The notes under the pieces are model-generated. The model did not search any database. It was not told the origin of the DNA and saw only the letters and a program-made list of their open reading frames with translations. Both the position numbers and the translations under genes were made by a program. Source: Lactobacillus panisapium (lineage in GTDB: Bacteria > Bacillota > Bacilli > Lactobacillales > Lactobacillaceae). Taken from it: a stretch of DNA of 64,000 nt. How positions within the stretch are numbered: the first letter of the stretch is position 1; each line of letters starts with the position of its first letter. This document shows positions 52,857 through 62,734 of this stretch, one piece after another. The stretch spans positions 182,001 through 246,000 of the forward strand of contig NZ_CP048268.1 of NCBI RefSeq assembly GCF_019469265.1, written 5' to 3'.

Positions 52857-53615
52857 ATGACTAAAGATAAGCATGATTTTGAAGAATTGACCGCCCCTGC
52901 AGCAACAGCTAAGGAATTGCAGATTAGTGTTGCCACTTTGCGCAAATATTCCTTAATAGTTGAAAAAGTTGCCGGTAAGCCTGATTATTACGCTAGAACC
53001 AAACAAAATGCCCGGTTATATAGTAAAAAGGATGTTCAAGATTTAAAGGATTTTCATAAGTTGGCACAGGAAAATGGCCTTACTTTGCAAGAAGCGGCAC
53101 AGCAGATTTTTGCTGTGAGTGATAAAAGCGCAAAAGAATCAAATGCCGTGGACGAACCTAACAATGAAGTGATGAGCACACCGCAGGTAATGAAACTTCT
53201 TAATGCCTTGCAACAGACTATCGGACAACAGAATTCAGCGCTTGCGAAATTACAAAAGCAGTTAAATCGAATTGAAAAGCAGAATAAAGATCTACTAACA
53301 AGACAGAAGGAGTTAGAAAATTCATCTGCCAAAGAAGCCGATTTTGCTAGCTTACCTGATATTTCAGGAATTGTAACCGATGATCTGGCAACTGCACCAA
53401 TTTTTGCTGAAGAAAATAAACCACTGACACCTGCTGAAAAGCGGGCGCAGGTTGCTAATGATGAACAAAAATCAAGCAAACAAGTGCATGATGAAATTTT
53501 GTCAAAAGCACAAGAAAACGCCCAAAAAAGTACGGTTAATGCGCACCGGACATTGTCAGATATGCAAGTAGAACCGGAAAAAAAGCACTGGTGGCAAAAA
53601 TTTATTGATATGTAG
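52857..53615 (+). CDS. MerR-like DNA-binding coiled-coil protein, RacA-like architecture
   Basis: 252 aa. An N-terminal winged-helix MerR-like domain (ATAKELQISVATLRKYSLIV, about 15-70) precedes a long coiled coil (LLNALQQTIGQQNSALAKLQ ... KQLNRIEKQNKDLLTR, about 105-150), an acidic linker, and a short C-terminal aromatic/basic end KKHWWQKFIDM that could sit in the membrane interface. This order resembles RacA-type chromosome-anchoring proteins. It follows ddl after 26 nt. Function inferred from layout only. Confidence 0.7.
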   Translation: MTKDKHDFEELTAPAATAKELQISVATLRKYSLIVEKVAGKPDYYARTKQNARLYSKKDVQDLKDFHKLAQENGLTLQEAAQQIFAVSDKSAKESNAVDEPNNEVMSTPQVMKLLNALQQTIGQQNSALAKLQKQLNRIEKQNKDLLTRQKELENSSAKEADFASLPDISGIVTDDLATAPIFAEENKPLTPAEKRAQVANDEQKSSKQVHDEILSKAQENAQKSTVNAHRTLSDMQVEPEKKHWWQKFIDM

Positions 53616-53621
53616 ATTAAG

Positions 53622-53652
53622 TAAAAACGACTTTTAAAAAAAGCCGTTTTTA
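53622..53652 (+). terminator. Terminator after the RacA-like gene
   Basis: AAAAACGACTTTT and AAAAGCCGTTTTT stem, T run behind. Confidence 0.75.
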
Positions 53653-53745
53653 TTAATGCCAAATTTAGCAAACTTAAGTTAAACTTTTAATTATGATATC
53701 CGCTTTTGAGGTACAGTAGACAAGTATAGATTAAGGATGATTACA

Positions 53746-54861
53746 TTGAAAAAAACTAAGCAGCGCTACGTGTTGGCGCTAGTTGTAGCTATTATTGGAC
53801 TGGCCTTGACGGCGTGTACTTATTTTGCCACTGACATCTACACTAAGCATGATGTAGCAGTAATTACGGACCGCACGATTAAGGACACTTTAGTTGAAAA
53901 AAGTACGGATGTGTATAACAACAAGGACGAAACCAGAAAACAGGTGCTTCACCTCAAAGTTTTATCTGGCAAGCATAAGAACCAAACTTACCGAACGGTC
54001 AATTATTATTATCCATCGCAATTGATTACGCAAAAATACCGGGCTGGTCAGCGGATTTTTGTCAATATTAAACATAATGATCCGGCTATTCAAACGCCTA
54101 AACGCGATTGGGTGTTGGTTTTAGCACTGACAGTCATGGCGACACTAATGGTAGCCGTTTCTGGTAAAAACACGCTGGGACTGATTGCGTCCATGGCTTT
54201 GAGCTGGCTCTTGTTTTACCTCGTAATTATGACCGATATTAAACTGAACGGCTCGTATATTGTGCTGCTCTTTGGCTTTGCTGACATCGTCTTTTCCTTT
54301 TTCAGCTTATTGCTTGTTCAAGGACTTAATAAAAAAATGCTGGCGACCTGGGCCGCGACGCTGTTAGGAGTCTTTGTTTCGTTTGCTTTGTGCTACTTAA
54401 TTATGCGCCTTACGGGAGAGTCTGAAATCAAATATGAAACTGGCGATTACGCTACCCAAGATCCCCGCGGCATTTTTCTAGCGCAGACCTTGCTTGGCAT
54501 TTTAGGAGCAGTGATGGATGAAGCAACGGATATTATCTCAAGCTTATATGAATTAATTCAGACTAAAAAAGATCTGACTGCCAAACAGCTGATTGAAAGT
54601 GGCCGAACAATGGGCCAAGAGATTATGGGACCACTGATTAATGTGTTAGTGCTGATTTTCATGTCTGAAGCGTTGCCGCTAACAATTATTTATTTACGTG
54701 ACAACAACACTTTAAGTTCCACCTTTGGCTTCACCTTATCTTTAGGAGTAACGCAAAGCGTTATCTCCGCAATCGGAATTGTTTTAACGGTCGTTTTCGC
54801 GACTGGCTGCAGTTTGTTCTTTTTAGAAGGTCAAAAATGGAAGGAGTGGAATAAAAAGTGA
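53746..54861 (+). CDS. YibE/F family membrane protein 1
   Basis: About 371 aa. N-terminal helix, an extracytoplasmic domain (about 30-120), then about seven helices. GILGAVMDEATDIISSLYEL and GRTMGQEIMGPLINVLVLIF are the YibE/F motifs. AAGGA sits nine bases before the TTG at 53746 (MKKTKQRYV); the ATG at 53737 is too close. Overlaps the second YibE/F gene by four bases. Function unknown. Confidence 0.85.
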   Translation: MKKTKQRYVLALVVAIIGLALTACTYFATDIYTKHDVAVITDRTIKDTLVEKSTDVYNNKDETRKQVLHLKVLSGKHKNQTYRTVNYYYPSQLITQKYRAGQRIFVNIKHNDPAIQTPKRDWVLVLALTVMATLMVAVSGKNTLGLIASMALSWLLFYLVIMTDIKLNGSYIVLLFGFADIVFSFFSLLLVQGLNKKMLATWAATLLGVFVSFALCYLIMRLTGESEIKYETGDYATQDPRGIFLAQTLLGILGAVMDEATDIISSLYELIQTKKDLTAKQLIESGRTMGQEIMGPLINVLVLIFMSEALPLTIIYLRDNNTLSSTFGFTLSLGVTQSVISAIGIVLTVVFATGCSLFFLEGQKWKEWNKK

Positions 54862-55619
54862 ACACATTAATGGCACTGATAATCGTTTTGGCAATATTAA
54901 TGACGGTCATTGGCGGTGAAACTGGCATTCGTAGTTTTTTCAGTGTGCTGATTAACACCTTATTGTTAATTTTGCTGGCAATTCTGATTTCATGGGGCAT
55001 CAGCATTCCCGTGTTAATTTTGATTTTTATTCCACTCAAGTTAGTGACAATAATCTTTTTGGGAACGCATGACTATCAAGTAGCGAAAAACTCATTTTAT
55101 TCTGCTCTAATTGTGTGTTTAGTTGTCAGTTGTTTGATTTTAGGATTCGAATGGCTGGCACAAGCTGCTGGTCTAGGCCCAGAAGCAGGAGAGATTCTCG
55201 TTGGTTTATCACAAATGCCGGGGCTTAGCTATCCGTTAATTGCCGTAGCTGTTGCGATTTTTTCAACGCTTGGAGCGGTTGCGGAAGCGGCGGTTGCAAT
55301 GAGTTCTGGATTATTAGAAATTAAGAAGCACAATCCCGAGATTACCCATGAAGAACTACTGAATAGTGGGGCAAAAATCGGCAACGATGTTTTAGGAACA
55401 GCGATGAATACCATTTTATTTGGCATGTTTGGTAGCTTTCTTTCCCTATTTTTGTGGTATATTAGGCTCAATTACACATTAGGTGAAATTTTAAATGAAA
55501 AATTATTTGTCAATGAAACGCTTATTATTATGTATTCATTGATTGGTGTATTACTAACTGTGCCATTATCGACTGCTTTTTTAGCAAAAAAGATGGCTAA
55601 ACGTGAGGTGAAAAAATGA
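54858..55619 (+). CDS. YibE/F family membrane protein 2
   Basis: 253 aa with about seven membrane helices. FSTLGAVAEAAVAMSSGLLE and NSGAKIGNDVLGTAMNTILF correspond to the motifs of the first protein. Likely a heteromeric partner; both genes overlap and so does the hydrolase that follows (ATGA). Confidence 0.85.
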   Translation: MNTLMALIIVLAILMTVIGGETGIRSFFSVLINTLLLILLAILISWGISIPVLILIFIPLKLVTIIFLGTHDYQVAKNSFYSALIVCLVVSCLILGFEWLAQAAGLGPEAGEILVGLSQMPGLSYPLIAVAVAIFSTLGAVAEAAVAMSSGLLEIKKHNPEITHEELLNSGAKIGNDVLGTAMNTILFGMFGSFLSLFLWYIRLNYTLGEILNEKLFVNETLIIMYSLIGVLLTVPLSTAFLAKKMAKREVKK

Positions 55620-56434
55620 AAGTAAATGATTTAACGTTAACTAACTTTAACAAGCGGGAGTTTAAAGTTCATACTTATACTCTGGATTCAATTGGTGACT
55701 TAGTGACTCCTAAGCATCCGCTTGCCATTATTATTCCAGGTGGCAGTTTTGACCACTTGTCTTTACGAGAAGGCGAGCCGGTAGCACTTGCCTTTAATAA
55801 CTGCGGCTTCAACAGCGTTGTAATGGAATATAACCTGGTTCAAGATGAAGGTGATATCTATCCGGATGCGGGGCTAGATGTATTGACTACGGTTAAGTAC
55901 TTTCGTGATCACGCGCGTGAATACAATATTGATCCTGCAAAAATTGTTACTGTTGGTTTTTCAGCTGGCGGTCACGTGGCCAGCTTTGCCAATAGCATGG
56001 CTAACTCTCCTAAATACCAAAAAGAATTTTCTTTTACCAGCAGTGCCGTCTTACCATCTAAGACTATTTTAGGGTACCCGTTAATTAACTTAGCTAAAAT
56101 TGGCTTTGATGTCCCCGCTGAAGAGGAGGGCAAGGTACCGACAGATGAGTTTGTTAAAAATAGTGCATTAGGTGTAACTGCCAAAACGCCTGCAACTTTT
56201 ATTTTTCATGCGTGGGATGATCCAGTTGTATTAGTGACAAATACCATGGAATATATTGCTGCTTTACATGCCAAAAATGTGCCATGTGAGGTTCATATTT
56301 TCAATCGTGGTGGTCACGGCTTTTCACTAGCCCGTAAGGATATGGTGATAAAAGGGCGCGAGTGGCAGGAAAATCCGCATGCGGCCCACTGGTTTAAGTT
56401 AGCTCAAGAGTGGTTGGCCAGCGAATGGTCATAA
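55616..56434 (+). CDS. Alpha/beta hydrolase (esterase-like)
   Basis: 272 aa. LAIIIPGGSFDHLSLREGEP (oxyanion strand), VTVGFSAGGHVASFANS (nucleophile Ser about 123), FIFHAWDDPVVLV (Asp) and FNRGGHGFSLARK (His) complete the triad. BD-FAE/acetyl-xylan-esterase-like, cytoplasmic. Third gene of the YibE/F operon. Confidence 0.88.
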   Translation: MKVNDLTLTNFNKREFKVHTYTLDSIGDLVTPKHPLAIIIPGGSFDHLSLREGEPVALAFNNCGFNSVVMEYNLVQDEGDIYPDAGLDVLTTVKYFRDHAREYNIDPAKIVTVGFSAGGHVASFANSMANSPKYQKEFSFTSSAVLPSKTILGYPLINLAKIGFDVPAEEEGKVPTDEFVKNSALGVTAKTPATFIFHAWDDPVVLVTNTMEYIAALHAKNVPCEVHIFNRGGHGFSLARKDMVIKGREWQENPHAAHWFKLAQEWLASEWS

Positions 56435-56605
56435 ACAGGCAGTGTAGCTGCTTTTTTGTGGGCTATTTGCCAGCATTAAGACTTACTAGAAAGAATATTA
56501 ATATAAAAATTAAAAAGTGCGAATTTTTTTAAACAAAAGTATTGCATTTATTTCTAAAAGGTATATAATTGCACATATTTGAATCAAAAGAAAGGACATG
56601 ATTTT

Positions 56606-56872
56606 TTGAAGTTAACGAAAATAAAAATTTTAACAGCAATTAACGGCGTACTAACTTTAAGCAGTCTAATCATGTTATTCTTTGGATTGTGTAATCAAGT
56701 TAATGAGTCAAGTCGCCTTTTAGATGATGAGCAAACAATTGCCCTTAATAGTGGGAATGGTTTATTCATCTTTACAGCAATAATTGCCGTAATCATTTTT
56801 GGATTTGCCTTCTTTGCCAGTTGGCTGAGAAGTGAACCTGCGAAGGCTCATTTGTTAAGACACCATGCTTAA
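56606..56872 (+). CDS. Small two-helix membrane protein (88 aa)
   Basis: Two membrane helices (about 6-28 and 52-75) with a short polar loop. The GAAAGGA site fits TTG at 56606; the nearby ATG at 56599 is out of frame and stops at once. Unknown function. A terminator follows. Confidence 0.6.
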   Translation: MKLTKIKILTAINGVLTLSSLIMLFFGLCNQVNESSRLLDDEQTIALNSGNGLFIFTAIIAVIIFGFAFFASWLRSEPAKAHLLRHHA

Positions 56873-56875
56873 TTA

Positions 56876-56924
56876 AGAAAAAACTGCACTTTTGGTAAGA
56901 CACAAAAGCGCAGTTTTTTTATTT
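56876..56924 (+). terminator. Terminator after the 88-aa gene
   Basis: AAAACTGCACTTTTG and CAAAAGCGCAGTTTT form a long stem with one mismatch, followed by T residues. Confidence 0.85.
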
Positions 56925-56960
56925 GGTTTTGATTAATGACAATTGAAAATAAGACAAAAT

Positions 56961-56997
56961 AAAAAACAGCTTAGTCAATTACTAAACTGTTTTTATT
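56961..56997 (-). terminator. Terminator after the Apf-like gene
   Basis: AAAAACAGCTTAGT and ACTAAACTGTTTTT form the stem; on the minus strand it lies 30 nt after the Apf-like stop. Confidence 0.75.
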
Positions 56998-57026
56998 ATT
57001 AGGAAAACTGAAATCTATTACTCTTT

Positions 57027-57392
57027 TTAATACCAATGATGACTTAACCAAAAGCTCTTGGCATTAACCCATGAACCGTAGCGGCCGTAAACGTAATTAT
57101 CGGCAACTCGTTCCTGGTTCTTAGGGGAATAATTACCATGAAGGTAATTAATGTTTAATTGGTACTTGCCGTAACACACACCATTTCTAGCATAGTAGTT
57201 ACCACCGGATTCTCTCATTGCAATCCAGTTCTTGGCAGCACGTTCACGCTTAGATAATTTTCTAGCAGCTTGAACAGTTTGAACATTTGAACTGGTGTTA
57301 GTTGTTTGCGCAACAACAGTAAAACCAAAAGATAGTGCTAAAGCTGCAATTAACTTAGTTAACAGACTTTTATTTTTCTTCAATTTCTTCAT
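57027..57392 (-). CDS. Apf-like mini surface protein (lysozyme-like fold)
   Basis: 121 aa. Signal peptide (about 1-42, ending VQAAR) and a C-terminal domain NWIAMRESGGNYYARNGVCYG KYQLN / ERVADNYVYGRYGSWVNAKSFW that matches the aggregation-promoting-factor C-terminus (a transglycosylase-like fold with the Glu of RESGG). Apf proteins usually have a longer N-terminal LysM or repeat region; here it is missing. Single-gene unit. Confidence 0.85.
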   Translation of the reverse strand: MKKLKKNKSLLTKLIAALALSFGFTVVAQTTNTSSNVQTVQAARKLSKRERAAKNWIAMRESGGNYYARNGVCYGKYQLNINYLHGNYSPKNQERVADNYVYGRYGSWVNAKSFWLSHHWY

Positions 57393-57551
57393 TCCCTATA
57401 AAAAAGATCACTTATTTACTATGGATAATCATACACATGCAATATTTCATTGTTGTTACAGAATTAACACGCGACTCTTACAATCAAGTTTTAATGTTAT
57501 TTCTGCATAGTTTTGGTAGAATTTAGAGGAAACTATTCTAGGAGGTAGATT

Positions 57552-60095
57552 ATGACTGCAAAACATTTTTATGAAACTTTTCATCCTGATCATTATGACT
57601 TGTTTATTGATGTTAACCGTGAACAGAAAACAATTACCGGTACTTCAACAATTACCGGTGAGGCAATCGAAGATACAATTTTAATTAACCAAAAATATAT
57701 GACTATTACAAAAGTCATGTGTGATGGTACTGAGGTTCCTTTCACCGTTGATGATGAGGAAGAAGCAATAAAAATTGCGGTAGGCAAAACTGGCAAAGTT
57801 ACAGTTGAGATTACTTATTCTGCACCACTAACTGATACTATGATGGGAATTTATCCTTCATATTACAAAGTGAATGGCGTTAAAAAACAGATTATTGGAA
57901 CACAATTTGAAACTACCTCAGCTCGTCAGGCTTTCCCATGCGTTGATGAACCTGAAGCAAAGGCCACTTTTTCGTTAGCCCTTAAATATGACGAGCACGA
58001 AGGCGAAACGACAATTGCTAATATGCCGGAAATTAAGGTTGAAAATGGCGTTCACTATTTTGAAAAAACAGTTAGAATGTCCAGTTACTTGATTGCGTTT
58101 GCGTTCGGTGAATTGCAATCTAAGATGACAGAAACCAAAGACGGCGTCAAAGTAGGCGTGTTTGCGACTAAAGCGCATCAAGCTAAGGAACTAAACTTTG
58201 CGCTTGATATCGCCAAGCGGGCAATTGAATTTTATGAGGAATTCTATCAAACTAAGTACCCATTACCACATTCTTGGCAATTAGCGCTACCTGACTTTTC
58301 TGCTGGGGCAATGGAAAACTGGGGCTTGGTTACTTACCGTGAAGCCGCAATTTTATTGGATCCAGACAATGCTACTCCTGAGCAAAAAGCTTATGTGGCA
58401 ACAGTTATTGCCCATGAACTTGCTCACCAATGGTTTGGTGATTTGGTAACGATGAAGTGGTGGGACGATTTATGGTTAAACGAAAGTTTTGCCAACATGA
58501 TGGAATATGTCTCAATTGACGCTTTAGAGCCTGAATGGCATGTTTGGGATAACGTTTACCAAATATCAGAAGTTCCTGCTGCTTTAAATCGTGATGCTAC
58601 TGATGGTGTCCAACCAGTTCACGTTGAAGTTGAACATCCTGCCGACATTGATGCAATTTTTGATAGCGCGATAGTTTACGCTAAGGGCTCAAGAATGTTA
58701 GTAATGGTTCGCGCTTTATTGGGCGACGAAGCATTGCGCAAAGGGCTGAAGTATTACTTTGACCAACATCAGTTTGGCAATGCAACCGGTGACGATCTGT
58801 GGAATGCATTGTCTACTGCAACTGACTTAGATATTGGTAAAATTATGCACACTTGGCTCGATCAACCTGGTTATCCGGTTGTCACGGCTAAAGTTAATGC
58901 AGAAAATCATTTGGTTTTGAGCCAAAAGCAATTCTTTATTGGTGAAGGCAAAGATGCTAACCGTAAATGGGCAATTCCACTTAACGCCAATTTCGCTGCG
59001 CCACAAATTATGTCAGAGCGTGAACTTGATCTTGGTGATTATCAAGACCTGCGTGCAAAAGCTGGTCATGCATTACGCATTAATGTTGGTAATAGTTCGC
59101 ACTTTATTGTTAACTATGACGAAACATTGATGAATGATATTATGACCGAAGTTGATCAATTACAGCCAGTTGATCAATTACAACTCTTGCAAGACTTGTC
59201 CTTGCTTGCTGCGGGTAACCAAATTTCTTATGCGCAAATCATTCCGCTATTACCGAAGTTTGCTGCATCTAGATCTAATATTGTCATTAATATTTTATTC
59301 AATATTGTTGATCAATTGCGGAAATTTGTCACTCCTGGATCGGCTGACGAAAAAGCGCTGAAGGCATTTTGCAATAAATTATCTGCCGAAAATGTAACCC
59401 ACTTAGGCTGGCAAGCCAAAGAGACTGATACTTCAGATGATAAACTGATTCGACCAATCGTCTTAATGGCTGCGTTATATGCAGAAAATTCTTCTATTTA
59501 TGCAGCAGGTCACCAAATTTTTACAGAGAATAAAGATAATTTGGCAGCCATTGAGGCATCAGTACGACCTCATGTTTTGGTAAATGAGGTTAGAAATTAT
59601 CATCAACCTGGTCTTGTTGCCGACTTAATTAAGCAGTACCAAGAAGCAGTGGACCCATACTTTAAACAAGACTTGTTAGCAGCTATTACTATGACCACTG
59701 ACAAGAATGAATTAGAGAAGATTGTGGATAATTTTGAAAATGCTGATATTATCAAACCCCAAGATCTTCGTGCTTGGTACCGCTCCATTTTACTTAACCA
59801 GAATGGTCAACAATTAGCATGGGATTGGTTACGTCAAGACTGGTCATGGCTTGAAAAGACAATCGGTGGCGATATGGAATTCACGAGTTATATCACTGTA
59901 ACTGCGAAAGTTTTCGATACCGCGCAGAGATTAACTGAATTCAAAGAATTCTTTGAGCCAAAAATCGATCAACCAGGACTTGGTCGTGAAATAAAGATGG
60001 ATACACGCGTGATTGCAACAAAAGCTGCTTTAGTTGCAAATGAAAAAGCTCAAGTTAATGAAGCAATCAAGGCAATTTTGTCGCAGGATAAGTAG
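57552..60095 (+). CDS. pepN: Aminopeptidase N (M1 family)
   Basis: 847 aa, typical length for lactobacillus PepN. Substrate motif GAMENWGLVTYRE (about 253) and zinc site HELAHQWFGDLVTMKWWDD with NESFANMMEY (about 288-320). Removes N-terminal residues from peptides in the cytoplasm after milk or host protein uptake. GGAGG ribosome site. Confidence 0.97.
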   Translation: MTAKHFYETFHPDHYDLFIDVNREQKTITGTSTITGEAIEDTILINQKYMTITKVMCDGTEVPFTVDDEEEAIKIAVGKTGKVTVEITYSAPLTDTMMGIYPSYYKVNGVKKQIIGTQFETTSARQAFPCVDEPEAKATFSLALKYDEHEGETTIANMPEIKVENGVHYFEKTVRMSSYLIAFAFGELQSKMTETKDGVKVGVFATKAHQAKELNFALDIAKRAIEFYEEFYQTKYPLPHSWQLALPDFSAGAMENWGLVTYREAAILLDPDNATPEQKAYVATVIAHELAHQWFGDLVTMKWWDDLWLNESFANMMEYVSIDALEPEWHVWDNVYQISEVPAALNRDATDGVQPVHVEVEHPADIDAIFDSAIVYAKGSRMLVMVRALLGDEALRKGLKYYFDQHQFGNATGDDLWNALSTATDLDIGKIMHTWLDQPGYPVVTAKVNAENHLVLSQKQFFIGEGKDANRKWAIPLNANFAAPQIMSERELDLGDYQDLRAKAGHALRINVGNSSHFIVNYDETLMNDIMTEVDQLQPVDQLQLLQDLSLLAAGNQISYAQIIPLLPKFAASRSNIVINILFNIVDQLRKFVTPGSADEKALKAFCNKLSAENVTHLGWQAKETDTSDDKLIRPIVLMAALYAENSSIYAAGHQIFTENKDNLAAIEASVRPHVLVNEVRNYHQPGLVADLIKQYQEAVDPYFKQDLLAAITMTTDKNELEKIVDNFENADIIKPQDLRAWYRSILLNQNGQQLAWDWLRQDWSWLEKTIGGDMEFTSYITVTAKVFDTAQRLTEFKEFFEPKIDQPGLGREIKMDTRVIATKAALVANEKAQVNEAIKAILSQDK

Positions 60096-60145
60096 AAATC
60101 TAACACTTATCAAATTCGTATCGTTAAGTTAATATTGATAGACTT

Positions 60146-60183
60146 AAAACGCCAAGCTAAACATTTAGCTTGGTGTTTTTTTA
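60146..60183 (+). terminator. Terminator after pepN
   Basis: AACGCCAAGCTAAA and TTTAGCTTGGTGTT form a perfect-looking stem (one G-T pair) plus T run. Confidence 0.85.
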
Positions 60184-60359
60184 TTGGTGCAAAATAAGAC
60201 TTTGAGCAATTAATTGTAATTTATTAATGGTAATAGTGAATGGCATAGCAGAATAGGCACTTTTATCGTATCAGCTAAATTAAGATTTAAATTTTTAGTG
60301 AATTGCTATTTGATAGTTATTTAGTAAAATAATTAAGGGAATAATAAGGGGGTTAACAA

Positions 60360-61274
60360 ATGAAAAAATGTCCAAATTGTGGTGCATTGATGAAATCAAA
60401 TGTCAATTTTTGTACTAAATGTGGGGCCGATCTGCGGCAGATAGATAATAGTTCCCAAGAGGCTACTGCTAAGTCAGAGGATTCACACCAAATAAAAGGT
60501 CAATCAAATAGTGGAGAAAACTTTGAGCAAAATCAGGCAAAGCCAAATGCTGCTAATAATGAACAAGCGCAAGAAAGTCAGTTCCAGCAAGCACCGACTT
60601 CAGTTAATACGCAAGAAACCAATTCAGGAAGACTATATGTCGTCATTCAAAATTACTTGCAATGGTGCGTTGATTCGTGGAAACGCCCATTTTCAGCGGT
60701 GATTGGTGAAAGCTGGTATGGCTGGGCTACAATTCTATTAGACAACTTGCTAATTATTTTAGGTTTTTATTTTTGCTTGAAGTCTGTGGCTAATGGTTAT
60801 GGTGTAGGTCGAATAGTTTCTGGTTTTTCCCTTATTGGCGTGATTAGGGTACTGCTATTTGCACTTTTGTTTGAAGCAACTATCATTGGTGGCTATTATG
60901 CAGGACACTATTTTATTTATGGTAAAACTGACGGCTTAATTGCTTTCGTTAATCGGGGCGTTCATGCCAGCAATTTTAATTTGATATTATCATCGCTTGT
61001 TTTTATTGTTTTAGTATTGGGGCCAGGCAATGGCACATTTGTTTCTGTAGTATTATTTATCATCTTTTCGCTCTTTTATATGGGCTTCCAGCTAACTGCA
61101 CTTGGTGAAAATAGACAACCTATTCGAGATAAAATGTATGGTTACATTATTTCTCATCTAATAATACTAGTAGCAGTCTTGATATTACTAATAGCAGTCA
61201 TTATTTTCTTTTCGATACTATACAATTCAATGCATCAATCAATCTTATACCAAATCTTTTCAACCTTAAATTAA
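60360..61274 (+). CDS. Zinc-ribbon membrane protein
   Basis: 304 aa. Zinc ribbon CPNC / CTKC at residues 4-7 and 18-21, a polar Gln/Asn/Ser-rich linker (30-90), then five or six membrane helices (from about 120) resembling Yip1-type or DUF-type membrane proteins of lactobacilli. AAGGGGG ribosome site. Function unknown. Confidence 0.75.
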   Translation: MKKCPNCGALMKSNVNFCTKCGADLRQIDNSSQEATAKSEDSHQIKGQSNSGENFEQNQAKPNAANNEQAQESQFQQAPTSVNTQETNSGRLYVVIQNYLQWCVDSWKRPFSAVIGESWYGWATILLDNLLIILGFYFCLKSVANGYGVGRIVSGFSLIGVIRVLLFALLFEATIIGGYYAGHYFIYGKTDGLIAFVNRGVHASNFNLILSSLVFIVLVLGPGNGTFVSVVLFIIFSLFYMGFQLTALGENRQPIRDKMYGYIISHLIILVAVLILLIAVIIFFSILYNSMHQSILYQIFSTLN

Positions 61275-61344
61275 TTATAGAATTTCAGATGGGGAAAACT
61301 GGTATTTTACCTTTTTTCCCTTATTAACAAATGCGCGAGTAAAT

Positions 61345-61385
61345 TAAAAAGGCATGCTGCTGTAAATTGCAACATGCCTTTTTAA
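61345..61385. terminator. Bidirectional terminator between the zinc-ribbon gene and the L,D-transpeptidase
   Basis: AAAAAGGCATG and CATGCCTTTTT form a perfect 11-bp stem between convergent genes. Confidence 0.85.
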
Positions 61386-61412
61386 TTATTATTAACTTAG
61401 AGTATTCACGAG

Positions 61413-62624
61413 TTAGTCATAGACGATGACTGCTTCATGCTTAACAACATTATGCCAAACATGCTTGATTTCACCTGGCTTAATATTGACGCAACCGTGA
61501 GAACCGCCCCGCAAGTATGCTTTTTTACTCCAATCGCCGCGCCAACTGGCATCATGCAATCCGCAACCGCTAAGAGTAAACGGCATCCAGTATTTTACCG
61601 GAGAGGCATACTTTGAACCGTCATTGTTGCGGCCACGTAAAACAGCAGGCGACTCTTTATACTGAATATACCATACGCCAGTAGGGGTACGGTTTCCTTT
61701 GCCGCCATTTTCAGTTCCAGTAACAACATCGTTTAAGTGAACGGCTAATTTGCCTTTTCTGACAATCCATAATTCTTGTTTCTTGAGAGAAACAACAACA
61801 TAATCATTTCCGATTCCATGATTGGACTTGTTATAGCCTAGACCATAAGTACTGTAGCCTAAACCATAGATGTAATCTTCGCCATTTAAGCTGGTTGTAC
61901 CTTTTAAAAAGGCCTCTTCAACTGCTTTTTGCGCTTTTTTGACGTTAACGCCCCAGCCGTAGCTCTCATTTTTGACGGTAATTGCTTTACTATTAAGCTT
62001 ATTTTTAACCGGTACTTTAAACTGGTAGCTTTTATGAATTGTCGAAACTTCTTGGTCGATCTTATTTAATTTCGCTGTTAGATTCTCCGAATTAATAAAC
62101 GAGAATGTACCTTGTTTAAAAATGACCTTGTTAAGGAGCTCATTTGCCTTTAATTTATAGGACTTACCGGCAACTTTGTAGGTCACGCTGGCACGGCTAA
62201 CTGACGTTAATTTGCTGTTGGCACTTTCTAAATCAGTATAGTAGTACTCGTAATTTTTCTTGTTGGGCATGGTTGTGTGTTGTTTAGCAAAATAATCACG
62301 CACAGTTTGCCGATCAATTGTGTTAATGCTGGGATCACGCTCGATTGCGACTTTACCTTTTTCAAGGGTCACAATATTGTTGGCCTGGCGGTTAATTTTG
62401 GCCGTTGCCTTGGCAACAGTTAAATTGCCCACTTTAACACCATAAATACTTACATTAGGGTTAAAATGGTTGGTGGCAAATTCTCTTGCCTGTCTTTGTG
62501 ACTCGACATGGTGGTTATATAAAACTACGCCGAAAACAACCGCTAAAATTAAAACAATTCCAATAATGATTAGGTAAAGATTGTTGCGATTATTGTATTT
62601 TTTTAAGTTTTTTCTCGATTCCAT
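61413..62624 (-). CDS. L,D-transpeptidase (YkuD domain)
   Basis: About 403 aa. N-terminal membrane anchor (about 18-38), a substrate-binding region with PG-binding-type repeats (60-250) and the YkuD domain at the end: VVVSLKKQELWIVRKG ... RGGSHGCVNIKPGE with the catalytic Cys of SHGCVNI (about 377). It makes 3-3 cross-links in peptidoglycan or attaches proteins. ATG at 62624 (MESRKNLKK) has a weak GTGGG site; the frame is open to 62705, and that extension is unlikely. Confidence 0.88.
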   Translation of the reverse strand: MESRKNLKKYNNRNNLYLIIIGIVLILAVVFGVVLYNHHVESQRQAREFATNHFNPNVSIYGVKVGNLTVAKATAKINRQANNIVTLEKGKVAIERDPSINTIDRQTVRDYFAKQHTTMPNKKNYEYYYTDLESANSKLTSVSRASVTYKVAGKSYKLKANELLNKVIFKQGTFSFINSENLTAKLNKIDQEVSTIHKSYQFKVPVKNKLNSKAITVKNESYGWGVNVKKAQKAVEEAFLKGTTSLNGEDYIYGLGYSTYGLGYNKSNHGIGNDYVVVSLKKQELWIVRKGKLAVHLNDVVTGTENGGKGNRTPTGVWYIQYKESPAVLRGRNNDGSKYASPVKYWMPFTLSGCGLHDASWRGDWSKKAYLRGGSHGCVNIKPGEIKHVWHNVVKHEAVIVYD

Positions 62625-62734
62625 AATTTTTACCCACTGTAAATAATTTTTTAAAAATAATTGCGGTTCCAGTTTATCATCTATTGTGGCTCTAGTAAAA
62701 TACAATAGTTAAAAAACTTGTTTAGGAGGTTCGC

